A DNA stretch of 64,000 nt from Apodospora peruviana (Eukaryota; Ascomycota; Sordariomycetes; Sordariales; Lasiosphaeriaceae). Positions within the stretch are counted from its first letter, which is position 1. Every line of letters starts with the position of its first letter. Below are positions 10,707 through 20,744 of this stretch, piece by piece. Position numbers and translations under genes: made by a program. The notes beneath the pieces were generated by a model. That model had not been told where the DNA came from and ran no database searches. It saw nothing but the letters and a program-made list of their open reading frames with translations. The DNA is taken from the NCBI GenBank assembly GCA_033439685.1, contig JAUEDM010000003.1, forward strand, positions 154,001-218,000. The letters run 5' to 3'.

Positions 10707-13386
10707 TCCGAAAAAATGGTTCGACCGATCGAATCGCAACGCGACCGGCAATTTCGATGCTGGCTCTATGGATGTGGATCCCCCATTTTTCCAAAAGGAG
10801 ACGGACTCGTCAAACGAAGAACGGAGAGGACCCGGAAACTCGTCCCAGAACACACCGTACCTCCAGGGCACGCGCCCGGGAGTATTTCGACGGACTACCC
10901 AGAGTAGCAGCGCTGACGACTACCGGAGTGTCATTGATGACTTGACTATTGAGAATAAACGACTCAAGGAGGAGCTGAAGCGATATAAGCAATTTGGTCC
11001 CGACATGATGAAGAAGGAGAAACTGTTTGAGATCAAGATTCATGGACTTTCGGGGTGGAAGAAGAGGGAGCTAGAAGCTACTCTGCGTGACTTCGCTGCT
11101 GGTCTCGATGGCGAAGCACAGTCGCGAGAATCACCTCCACAGCGCATGAAATCAGGGAGACACGCAAAGAACATGTATTCTTCGGGGGAGTCTCGCTCGA
11201 AGCACGCCTCCTCGTCGTCTTCTCATTCGCGCCCGGTGGACTCCGCATACCATTCGATGTCCACTGGACAAAGTTCAAATGCCCCCCAGTCCTCTACAGG
11301 GCAGTCACTCGGGCGGCCATCAGTTGGATCCCGGACGAAGTCTTCACAGCAGAAGGTGGAGCATTATCTCCGAGATACGCCTGATGGTCTTTTCCCCCGC
11401 CACATGGTTATGACCGACAAGGACAAGAAGAAGCTGGTTGTTCGACGTCTCGAACAGCTCTTTACAGGCAAGATCACCGGAAAGAACTTACATCGGAATC
11501 AGTCGATGCCTTCCATGGATGTCCTTGCCACGTCGGAACTCGCAGGAATGGCTCTACCACGGGCTCGTGAAGCAGCGCGTGAGGCTTACATTCAGCAACA
11601 GGATGTCGCCCAGAAAAAACCGCCATTTAGGGACAATGGTTCAACGTCGAACGGTGATCAAACAGAGACCGGCGGAAACGGTATGGGGAGCGGCAGTGGT
11701 GGTCGAAGTGGCGGTCTGAGCGGAAGTAACCCATCACCGCCATGCGTGGCCTTGCCGGAGCAGCGACCGACTCGGCCCCTTGATCTCGATCCAGACCGTG
11801 TCCAAATCCCATCGGAGAACATGAAATATATCCAGCATCTTGGTGTGGTCCCGGCGGAATTCCTAGTCGACAAAAAGGTAAAGTACCAAGACGTGTCACC
11901 CGATGCGGACGGCTGGGTCTACTTGAACCTGCTCTGCAACCTTGCACAGCTACACATGATTAACGTCACACCGAGTTTCATCCGATCAGCTGTTAGCGAG
12001 AAGAGCACCAAGTTTCAACTATCGCCCGATGGCCGGAAGATCCGGTGGCGTGGTGGAACCGACGGGACAAAGTTTAGTAGCGACAGCAGCGCGGACAACA
12101 ATTCACAGAAAAGCCCCTCAGCTGATGACACAGAGGGTTCCAATGAGAGCAGTCCCCGGAAACGGGCGAGGACACTCAAGTCAGAAGGAGCTACGGCATC
12201 GGGCAGGTCGAGTGACGAGACGAAATTTGGACCACAGTTATCACATTCCTCCAGTAGTTTCCACTACAAACCTTTGTTCGTCCGCCACTCATCCACGATG
12301 GAAAGCTCGCTGGAAGGAACGGTATCTCAGGCATCTGATGGCGGGGCAGACGACAGCAACCCTGACCAGTCGAAATGGGATTACAGTGGATCGGGATCGT
12401 CCAAACGAAAGAAACACCGGCGTGACGGCGCCATCATCTACTACAACGGGGCCCCCTTTTGCACAGATCTTTCAGGAGATCCGGGCGGCGCATCGCCGAC
12501 TACTTACTTGACATCAACGGGACAAGAGCTTGATTCTGTACAGAGCCTGCCCCGCTTTTTAGTGCATCGAAGCCTATCTGGGTCTTCCCTCCCCATCCGA
12601 CCGCTCAGTGATGAACGCTCCATCGTCGCGGAAGTCTTGGACATAGACCTCCAAAATCCCCCTGACCTCGTGGATGACGACGAAGATACACCTAACGAGG
12701 ATGAGATAGTTTTCCCATGGTGCGACGAACCCGAAAAGGTCCAGTTGCGCCCGATCGAGCCGCTCTTGGAGCCTTGCGGTCTCGGTGGCGTTCTTCCTGA
12801 AGACCACTTTGCCGTCATCGTCACAACGCGTCGGACCATTGCGTCGAATGTGGCCTGTCGTCTTATGTTGGAAGACACACCAGAGGTGATTGCTTCTCGG
12901 CTGGCGTCAATGAGGACGTCATCTCCTCTCCCCCCAAGAAGTACGTCGGTGGCAGCGCTGCCCATCGAGATCGAATACCTTGGCGGCAAGATTCACCGCC
13001 TCAACCCAGTCCCGCTTCCTCCCCCGGCGACATTCTTCCCCCCTTTCAGTACCGACTCGGATTCAGACGACGACGACGAAGACGAGGATTCATATGATGA
13101 GGATATGTCGTACCAGGACTCGATATCGGAGGGACTGATCTCCCAGCGCGCGAACCCCCGCCCTGAGAATGAGGATTCGCTGTCGAGCGAAAGTGATGGC
13201 AACGCTGTCAGGGACGGAGGCGGCCGTCTGTCCGAGTCGGAGGAAAGTATTTCACGGAGAGTAGGAAGTGGTAGCGTGGGTTCGGCAGGCAAAGGGCTAG
13301 AGATGGTTCACACGGGAAGTTCGGTAGCTACTGCCGGTGGCGCAGAAAGTGGATACAACAGCTCCATGGAAGATGATGCGCAGTAA
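10483..13386 (+). CDS. frq: FREQUENCY (FRQ), central circadian clock protein
   Basis: A single uninterrupted exon encodes 967 residues, close to the 989 of Neurospora FRQ, with recognisable similarity from end to end. Visible landmarks are the coiled coil at about 143-180 (DDYRSVIDDLTIENKRLKEE), the FCD1-like casein kinase 1 segment at 317-332 (KLVVRRLEQLFTGKIT) and the FCD2-like segment at 476-500 (DGWVYLNLLCNLAQLH). Next come Ser/Pro-rich phosphorylation regions, an FFD-like FRH-binding segment near 742-776 (VFPWCDEPEKV, GLGGVLPEDHF), and an acidic PEST-like run at 858-885. The C-terminus is the conserved HTGSSVATAGGAESGY. FRQ with FRH and CK1 represses the White Collar complex and is progressively phosphorylated. 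The start was set at ATG 10483 (MADSEE); a TTG lies five codons upstream in frame. Met96 (10768) corresponds to the short-isoform start in Neurospora. Confidence 0.97.
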   Translation: MADSEEQPHGLLPPPGRGHSMPRRTSPENSVTLQHHRLAREASRKAFALKANAPPVTSSPRRNSSGESHVTTHSDPKKWFDRSNRNATGNFDAGSMDVDPPFFQKETDSSNEERRGPGNSSQNTPYLQGTRPGVFRRTTQSSSADDYRSVIDDLTIENKRLKEELKRYKQFGPDMMKKEKLFEIKIHGLSGWKKRELEATLRDFAAGLDGEAQSRESPPQRMKSGRHAKNMYSSGESRSKHASSSSSHSRPVDSAYHSMSTGQSSNAPQSSTGQSLGRPSVGSRTKSSQQKVEHYLRDTPDGLFPRHMVMTDKDKKKLVVRRLEQLFTGKITGKNLHRNQSMPSMDVLATSELAGMALPRAREAAREAYIQQQDVAQKKPPFRDNGSTSNGDQTETGGNGMGSGSGGRSGGLSGSNPSPPCVALPEQRPTRPLDLDPDRVQIPSENMKYIQHLGVVPAEFLVDKKVKYQDVSPDADGWVYLNLLCNLAQLHMINVTPSFIRSAVSEKSTKFQLSPDGRKIRWRGGTDGTKFSSDSSADNNSQKSPSADDTEGSNESSPRKRARTLKSEGATASGRSSDETKFGPQLSHSSSSFHYKPLFVRHSSTMESSLEGTVSQASDGGADDSNPDQSKWDYSGSGSSKRKKHRRDGAIIYYNGAPFCTDLSGDPGGASPTTYLTSTGQELDSVQSLPRFLVHRSLSGSSLPIRPLSDERSIVAEVLDIDLQNPPDLVDDDEDTPNEDEIVFPWCDEPEKVQLRPIEPLLEPCGLGGVLPEDHFAVIVTTRRTIASNVACRLMLEDTPEVIASRLASMRTSSPLPPRSTSVAALPIEIEYLGGKIHRLNPVPLPPPATFFPPFSTDSDSDDDDEDEDSYDEDMSYQDSISEGLISQRANPRPENEDSLSSESDGNAVRDGGGRLSESEESISRRVGSGSVGSAGKGLEMVHTGSSVATAGGAESGYNSSMEDDAQ
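10768..10770 (+). promoter_or_regulatory. Internal in-frame ATG (Met96), likely short-FRQ start
   Basis: In Neurospora crassa the short FRQ isoform starts at an internal Met (residue 100) in the sequence MEVDPPF. Here the aligned sequence is MDVDPPF, starting at residue 96, so the codon is conserved. Translation from here would give an 872-residue protein. The context is weak at -3 (T) but has G at +4. Confidence 0.6.
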
Positions 13387-14010
13387 ATGCAAAGTTAAGT
13401 GGTGGAGGAAGTGTCAGATATCGTATTTGGGGGGGAAGGAGGGGGCCGCTGGTGTTAGGGCATTATTGGAAACGTGGCGAATTTGATCACAGCTTACAGC
13501 AAGGATGCTGGAGCTTGGAGGCGTGACCATGTTTTTTGTTGAACTTTATGGAGTAACTGCAATGATACCAATATGAGCGAAGGCGTGTTTATACTGGACT
13601 TGAACGTTGGTAGCTTGGTAGTTTTGAATAGGTACTCTCATCTACTTCGAATCATGAATTTTCAGTGTATTAAATGCAGACATTATTAGAGCTCGCTGTA
13701 CAGAATCCCAATAATATGAACTACTGTGATGCTTCTTTTGTTAAACTAGTGTACACTGTATCGAGTATTAGTCGCTACTCCCTCTCGCCGATCAAGTATC
13801 AAATCTCTCCCCCTCTACTCAGCTGTAATTTCCCTAACCGTGCAAGATCCAACGGAGTCGCAGATATGCTGCCACCACTCTCTTCTTTACAGGCCCTTAG
13901 AGTACCAGTCTACTCCGTCTCCTGCCGATCCTAGCCACATTAGCGCCATGGTAAGTGATGGCAACTCTCCTGGCTCGGCACCACACACCAAAAACAACGT
14001 TGGGCGCCGT
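13387..14010. other. Convergent 3' region of frq and rpt3
   Basis: The two genes converge here, so the gap holds two 3' UTRs. In Neurospora the frq antisense transcript (qrf) starts downstream of frq, so an antisense promoter could lie here. No sequence element proves it. Confidence 0.4.
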
Positions 14011-15434
14011 TTATTTGTAGAAATCAAACTTGTTCTCGTCGCTCGTCCCCTTGACCTGGCTGCTGTATGCGTCTTCGAGGTCCACCTGGATGATATTGTA
14101 CCTGTTTTTCCGCACGGCACGCAGACCGGCCTCCTGCATGATGGCAGCAATAACCGCCCCGCTGAGGGGATCGTTGCGCACAATCAAGCTGTCCAGGTCC
14201 ACCTCGGGCGCCAGGCTCATCTTGCTCGCGATGGTGGTGAAGATGAGACGGCGCTCCCGACGGTCGCGAAGGTTGGGAAACTCAATCTTGCGATCAAGAC
14301 GGCCAGGGCGCAGAAGAGCCGGATCAAGCGTGTCAGCGCGATTAGTCGCCATGATGACTTTAACGTTTGCCGTCTGGTCGAAGCCGTCCATCTGGTTGAG
14401 CAACTCGAGGAGGATTCTCTGCACCTCGCGATCGGCGCCCGTCTGCGCGTCAAACCGCTTGGTTGCGATCGCGTCAATCTCGTCGATAAAGATGATGGCC
14501 GGTGCATTCTCTCGTGCCATGCGGAACACGTCGCGCACCATCCGCGGTCCCTCGCCGAGGTATTTCTGCACGAACTCGGAACCTACTACGCGGATAAAGT
14601 TGGCCGTCGTGGAGTTGGCAACAGCTTTGACCAACATGGTCTTGCCGGTTCCCGGGGGGCCATAGAGAAGGACACCACGTGGCGGGTCGATACCAATCTG
14701 CCTGTAGAGGTCAAAGTGGGTTAGGGGAAGCTCAACAGCTTCCCTGATCTCCTGCTTTTGCATATCCAGACCACCAACATCAGCGTATGTCACGTCCGGC
14801 TTCTCATCGGAACCAAGCATGGCAATGGACGAGTCGGCCTCAGGAGGGAGAATGTCGACCAGCGCATTGGAGTGGCGGTGGAGAGCGACCGAGGAGGACG
14901 GCTTGAGCTTTTCGCGGTCAAGCGTCGAGAGGATGCGCACAACATAGTTGGAGCCGGTGCTCGACTGGACGATGCCAGTACTAGCAGGAAGGTAGGTTGG
15001 TTAGCAAGAGAATTTAAAGACATTGCCGAGGGTGATGAGGGAGATGGTTTGTGGGCGGAAGTTGAGCATCATCTACTTACTTTTGGTCGATAGCCTCCAT
15101 GAACTGGCCGATGACCAGAGGAACGCTTTGGATCCGCTTGATCTCCTCCTGGGCTCGAACGAGCTCGCGTTTCAAACTCCTGGGCAAAGTGATTTAGCAT
15201 GCATCCTTTCGCGGAGTCCAGGTCCAGCACCGCCTACCTCTGCTCATCCTTGATGTACTCCTCCTGGAGCTGGATGTACTCCAGTTGTCGCTGCAGCCTC
15301 TTGAGCGACGCATATTCGTCCCCTCCTTCGGTTGATACACCCTCGAAGTTCTCAATGCTAGGGATTGACGAGGGGAGGGTCTTCTTGAGCGGTTGGATGT
15401 TGTTGGCCGGGTTCTCAACGAGGACATCGCCCAT
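14011..15434 (-). CDS. rpt3: 26S proteasome AAA ATPase subunit Rpt3 (PSMC4)
   Basis: Exons 15434-15238, 15179-15081 and 14980-14011 join in phase into 421 residues. The N-terminal part (about 40-100) is a coiled coil (YASLKRLQRQLEYIQLQEEY) as in all Rpt subunits, followed by an OB-type region (TGIVQSSTGSNYVVRILS). The AAA domain has Walker A GPPGTGKT at 206-213, Walker B IIFIDEID at 261-268 and the second-region arginines in LLRPGRLDRKIEF. The C-terminus DKFDFYK-like end (here NKFDFYK) carries the HbYX-type tail that docks into the 20S core. The sequence is nearly collinear with yeast Rpt3. The protein unfolds ubiquitylated substrates in the 19S base. Neurospora FRQ is degraded through this pathway, but placement beside frq need not be functional. 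Confidence 0.97.
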
Positions 15435-17038
15435 CTTGCCGATTGTAGTGCTTTTTCTTTCTGTCGGGTGTTTGGTAGTTGGAAGAGATAGATCTGGATG
15501 TCTAGATCGGAAGCTTTATCAATCACGAAGCAGCGAAATGCCCGCAGTCGGTCGGCGTTGTGGTCGATGGATGGTTGCAGGTCGGGTGAATTGGGTTGTT
15601 CGTTGCTGTTGCTAGAACCTCGTCCTGTTGGCGTCAGTGCTTTCGCCTCGTGGCGCGTGCGGCCTTGGGAGCTGTTAGCACTTGCTGACTGGTCGTCATC
15701 CGCTGTGGCCTGAAGAGTCACGGGTGCAGGGGTGCGCACAGCTGAGCCAAGCTTGCCCTGATTGGCCCAAACTTCAAGCCTCGTGAACTTGGCGTGGCTG
15801 GCTCCTCCGCCTCGTTCTTGGGCTGCGTGGACTGGTGGAATCTTCCGGGTTGTTAGTCCTCTTCACTCCACTCGCACGGTATTCATTCATGATTCATCTG
15901 AGTCTAACTTAGATCCCATCGACAACTCCCGATAAAGAAGCCAGGCACTGGATAAATCCCCTGGCCCTATATTGTCGAATGCATCCTCTTCTCTACCTTT
16001 GACAAGTAACAGGCTCCATCATGAGCAGAGCAACACCTAGAGCAAGAGACCAGGGCTTTTGTTTCTTGTTTCTAGTATACCTATTCCTATACGTGTACGG
16101 AATATGCGGGTGATTCAATTATAACAGCTGTGGAGCTGGGTTCGACGCTCGGAACGGCCTTTAGGAGCCATCATTTAAGCTGATACCGTAATGGCCCGAT
16201 ATCCCTGACATTGCTCCACATTCCGAGTCGGATTGATGTGATGTTGAATTGTTGTTGCGGTCATAGGAGCCCTCCTACCACGAAGGTCATGCGCACTGTG
16301 GTCGTCCTGCCCATGGATGCCGGACGTGGATTGACTGTTCAGTCTATGATACCGGACGGGATCAAGACAAGCTAAGAAGGGTTAACAAAACTGGTGGTTC
16401 AGGGCCTTTTCAGGCATCCCGCCCCATCCTTCTACCGTGCCTTACCCCCGCTGCCACAGCTGGCGGTGCTCGTGCGCTGTGCGCTGCCGTGGCGCCGTCC
16501 TCACCACCCATCCACTCCCGCTCCACGCTGTTAGGTTAGTAGGGCACTTACAGAGCTGCAAGGCAGAGGTTGGCAGCACACAGTGACAACAGTACGGATT
16601 GCGGGTTGCGGGTACGGGCTGGTTGCCGTATCTGCCCGTCTTGGACCCCTTGGTCACCACCTCACCTCACAGTGCTCACACCAAAGGCCGGAACAAGCCT
16701 CCAGATTCCCATCCATGTGTTTCCTATCGCCTGGCCTTGTTGTTCGTCCACTGTTCCCGCTCTGACTGATTTGTCGACTTCCTTTCATACACTCCTCACT
16801 TCCTCCTCAGCTGTTCCCTCTCGTGTTGTTCATCGTCCTTTACCCAGGCTTGCTTTCCTTCGCCGTGGTGATATTTATTCATGGTCCCATCCTACCCTGC
16901 AGCTCTGCACCTCCGGTCGGCAGCAGCGTCCTACCTCCTCTCGCCGACTCTTGTGCGACGCCTTTGTACGAGTACCTCGCAATCTGTTCCGGTGAAGCCA
17001 AGCCTCGATTCTCTGTGAACATCACAATATTGCCAAAC
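15435..17038. promoter_or_regulatory. Divergent promoter region, rpt3 and unknown gene
   Basis: Rpt3 is read leftward and the next gene rightward, so both promoters lie in this 1.6-kb gap. The right part (about 16700-17038) is pyrimidine-rich, typical of fungal core promoters and leaders, and has short open frames on the plus strand. No gene is seen. I do not identify a PACE-type proteasome element. Confidence 0.5.
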
Positions 17039-17631
17039 ATGTCGTCCTCGATCGCCATTTCGGCTCCTCCGCCGGCCGCAATCGAGTGCGACCGTCATCA
17101 TCTGCGGTCGTCGTCCAAAGCCGCGGCGAGCTCGTCGTCGTCATCATCCTACTCGAGCTCCCCAAACACACCCGAGCGCTCCGCAACCGATCAGTCCCGC
17201 TCTGTCGAGAAGCAGAAGATGCTGCATTCTCGACGGCCAAGTCTGTTGAGTAAGTCTGGCTATCACCGCCTACCGCCCTCGCCCTACCTCTGATCGCTAG
17301 TGACTAACTGCTTCAAAGGCACCGCGCTGTCCAGACAGGAGTGCACTACCATCAATATCGCAGATGATCCAGATGGGCCTCTTCGACTGGTAAGCCGAAC
17401 CCCTAGACCTCCACCTCCCCACACTAAGCGTGCGGGGACAGCTAGTTAACTTGATATCCCCCCGACCAACAGATCTCATACATCTCCTCGAGCCAAGGCT
17501 TTGCTTGGAATCCCGAGATGTTCCTGCCGTCTTATGTCGACTACGATTACGTTCCCCTCGAGATGCGCCGAGACCCTGTTCACGAAATTGTCCTGAGCGA
17601 GGAGGAGGTCAAGAAGATTCTGCCACAATAA
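17039..17631 (+). CDS. Conserved-looking protein of unknown function (146 aa)
   Basis: Exons 17039-17249, 17319-17389 and 17473-17631 join in phase (donors GTAAGT and GTAAGC, branch GACTAAC) into 146 residues. Residues 1-70 are Ser/Ala-rich and probably disordered (a run of Ser near 48-56). The C-terminal half is compact and rich in aromatics, acidic residues and Pro: NIADDPDGPLRLISYISSSQ, then WNPEMFLPSYVDYDYVPLE, ending EEEVKKILPQ. I cannot assign it to a named family. The good splice signals and the change from low-complexity to ordered sequence at the exon boundaries support a real gene. There is no signal peptide or membrane segment. Confidence 0.7.
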
Positions 17632-18996
17632 GGCACTCCTATAAAGTCGATATAACTTGCTTCGCGAGTCATTCACACCACTTCATATGCTATTTCAGGT
17701 ACACGCGCGCTTGACCTGTCGACTTTCGCGAGAAATTTGACCTCATCATTATCCTTTATGGCGTTCGGACGTTTCATATTATTTTGGTTTCGCAGGAGTT
17801 AACTCTTTTTAGGTGGCATTGAGAAACAAGCCGTGTTCTGACTGAGAAAGTGATGGGGCTACGAGTAGGTTGCCGTCGGGCCTCCTGCTCCTGGTGGTCT
17901 GTTTTCTTGTTTGCTGTCCATTGTGTATGGGATCAGCAATGGATTCTCACCTGTGGACGTCCGGTAATTTATTTCATCACCTCGAGGGACTGGCAGCGTG
18001 GGTCCGCTTCCTGACGCATGGGAACCAGAACCACGTGGACAGCTGGGAGTTTTTCTGATTTTGGGGATGAAATGGTCAGGGCTCGGTATTGCACAGGACT
18101 GGCCGTTATCAGATTGGTGTTGGATCAGGGTGTTCTCACTCAGTTTGTTTTGTCCTGAGCAGGTTTAAATCGCTTGTATTCATAACATACATCCGCAGCT
18201 CTGCTTTCGCGGCGTACTGGGGTTCATCTCGTCATGACTGTATTTAGTCTCCTATCAGTTGGTCATAATATGAAACGCTTTGAGCAGTAATGCCGCGGTT
18301 TATGAGCTACGACCCAACGTCCCAGATAAGTTAAATGTTTGCTAATCTCCTGTCGTTTGCAAAACATCGTCGAGTATCATTTCGGCGCAAACATATCTCA
18401 GCAACGTCGCCTTAAACGACATTTGAAGGTGCCAATGCCCATCATGGCCGTTTCTTAAACTTTCTTTGTCCCAATCTATCGCACAATCGTATGTTATACT
18501 GTGCGTAAGCAACACGCAAGTTGAAATACGGCAAAATCCTGCTTGAAGGCAACTGGCCAGGCAGCATACGTATCACCTGGTCATTGATTCAAAGAAAAGG
18601 GAGGAGCTGTCGATAGGACAAGCAGTCAGTCAGCCTTCGAGACCCCGCCATCGGCGCTGCTGCCAAGGCTGCCTGCCAGCAGCCCACTCCCTGCCGCTAG
18701 CGATGGCGTGGGGTAAAGGTGCCTCTATCGGGCTAGTGCGCCCTGATAAGCTTCACTCAACGCGATGTGACAGCGCACGTACCATCTTGGTCTTCAAGGT
18801 CCGTTATCGATAAAGAGCCGTCGTCGCCATCCAGTGTAAACATACCGCCAGCGGTTGCTCAATCCCGCCATCGAATAACTAATTAGGTACCTATTTCCGT
18901 TTCTTACCAACGATTTACCACTGCATCATATTGGTAGCCGAAGAATAAGTCAACCAGAGAGATCTGAACGGGTAGACAGCAGCACACAGACACAGA
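17632..18996. other. Intergenic region, no gene seen
   Basis: This 1.37-kb gap holds the 3' UTR of the unknown gene and the promoter of mis14. The frames are short and not protein-like. An AATTAGGTACCTA stretch lies near 18881. Confidence 0.5.
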
Positions 18997-20014
18997 ATGG
19001 ATCCGTCGCAGCGGCGGATCGAACTCCAGGGGCCCGAGGACCTCACGTACCTCATCAACAATGTACGACGCGCCGCGGCCGACAGTATCAATGCCGCCTT
19101 CCCGCCCGTGCCTGATGGCGGCGACGACTACCAGGAGGATGAGTTGCGCTTGCGCATTGAGCAGATGGTGAACGACGTATGTGTCTTCTTTTACGTTCCT
19201 TCAGACACGGCGACAGACAAGTTGTATAAACAAATCACATACCCTCACGATGGCCCCCAGTCGCGAAGCAACAGCAGCAGCGCCCCATCCATAATGCCAA
19301 AGGCTAGGTACAACAGGAGGGTAAAATAACTAACACGCTTTGTCTGACGCACAGTACATAATCCAAACATTTACCCTCGCGGCCCCAAACCTCTCCATCA
19401 ACGGCATGCCCGTCGACCTCGACCGCTTCCTCGCTCCCGCTCCCGAGTCAAACCCAAACCCAAACCCAAACCCAAAATCAAAATCGAAAAAATCGAAATC
19501 GAAATCCTCAGCTGCCCCAACAACAAAAACAACAACGGGATTAGTCTGGCGTGGCTCGCCCCATCCCACACCAGAAGAGCAATACGAACCCTTCGATGCC
19601 CGCAAGCGCGCGCGCGTCGAGGACCTCGCCCGCGAGGAGGAGGACCTCCTCCGCGCCATCGCGACGCTCAAGCGCCGCGTGCCCGCCGCGACAGCGAACA
19701 CTTGGGCCGCCGCCTCGCGAGCAAGTCTCGCGGCCGACGAACAGGCGCTGGAAGCTGCGCGGGCACGAGTTATTGCCGATATTCAGTCGTCGACACCGAC
19801 AACAACATCGGGACGAGAAGGGACGACGCAAACAACAGAAAAGCTATTCTTATTAGACGGAATCGGTCTTCCTCTCGAGCGGCAGGCGGGTGTCGAAAAG
19901 GGCTTCAGTGGCGCGGTGGAGGCGCTCGGCAGGTTGAAGCGGGATATGCCTGCCACTGTGGCCAAGATGGAGCGCGCGCGCGTCGCGGGGCAATACGTTG
20001 TTACCGAAAGGTAA
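18997..20014 (+). CDS. mis14: Kinetochore protein Mis14/Nsl1 (MIND complex)
   Basis: Two exons (18997-19176 and 19355-20014, donor GTATGT, acceptor CACAG) join into 279 residues. The N-terminal block RIELQGPEDLTYLINNVRRA and the following YIIQTFTLAAPNLSINGM fit the Mis14/Nsl1 family. That family is one of four subunits of the Mis12/MIND complex, which joins inner centromeric chromatin to the Ndc80 complex. The C-terminal half (about 135-270) is charged and helical, with probable coiled coil (DLAREEEDLLRAIATLKRRV; ALGRLKRDMPATVAKME). Residues near 97-113 are a low-complexity Asn-Pro then Lys-Ser repeat made by CCCAAA and TCGAAA repeats in the DNA. Length fits fungal members. The family call is good, though made by eye from the N-terminal signature. 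Confidence 0.82.
19451..19476 (+). repeat. CCCAAA tandem repeat inside mis14
   Basis: About four CCCAAA hexamers encode a Pro-Asn run, followed directly by AATCAAAATCGAAA-type repeats encoding Lys-Ser. The unit is one base type away from telomeric CCCTAA, but it is in frame and within coding sequence. Confidence 0.8.
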
Positions 20015-20744
20015 CCCGCAAGTAAGTAGATACGTTAGGCTCGGGATTGCGAGTTACTTTCTCATTAAAGCATACCTAGGCGATTTTATGAATGTATCAA
20101 TGACGGAGTTGTGTAGGTGGGGTTTGCTAATGAGGCTTTACTGTTTATAATGAGTTAGGAGGCTTCTCTAGGGATTAGGCTCAAGCATGGGGTAATCTGG
20201 GACGTGTTTATGTCTTCATCCCAAGGTGGAGTTGCGTGTTACTTGTTAGTAGTCGTCTTCCGTCATGTTGTGCAAGATAAATTGGACATATAAGAGGAAT
20301 CTATTGTGTATATTTCATGCGGGCGAAACAACTAATCCGTATATGAATCGAGAGGATACAACGGAAAAAGCGAAAGAAATCAGGGTTTCTAGTGGGCTGC
20401 TGCAAGATCACCAAAGATCCCGCAAAGAGAGCAGTTACTTGTCTTCCCTACACACCCCTCCCTCGCCAACTCTTCACAAGACCACCGACCACAGCAACAA
20501 GGAACCCAGCTTCCTCCCTTGTCGTTATCAACCGCCGAGTTTCATGGACCGAATGTTACTGCTACTGCTCTTTCCTTAAACAACGACCCCGAGGAGCAAG
20601 GCCTCTGACCTAATAGCCAGTTATTCCCTGTCTAGCTCGAACAGTTGCACTTAGACCCGACATCCGCTTCTTTCATTTGTGGTTCGCGTGAATCTTGTGT
20701 CGATGTAGATGGGGATGCTTCTGCTTTCGTCGAGGCGGCGCTTC
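20015..20744. other. Convergent 3' region of mis14 and sec14
   Basis: Two genes converge here. An open frame of about 100 codons on the plus strand (20265-20579) has an irregular composition and no domain. I regard it as noncoding. Confidence 0.5.

Noticed and set aside
13029..13292. Long antisense frames across frq
   Set aside because: They mirror the Ser/Asp-rich codons of frq. Antisense frq RNA in Neurospora is noncoding, so no protein is called.
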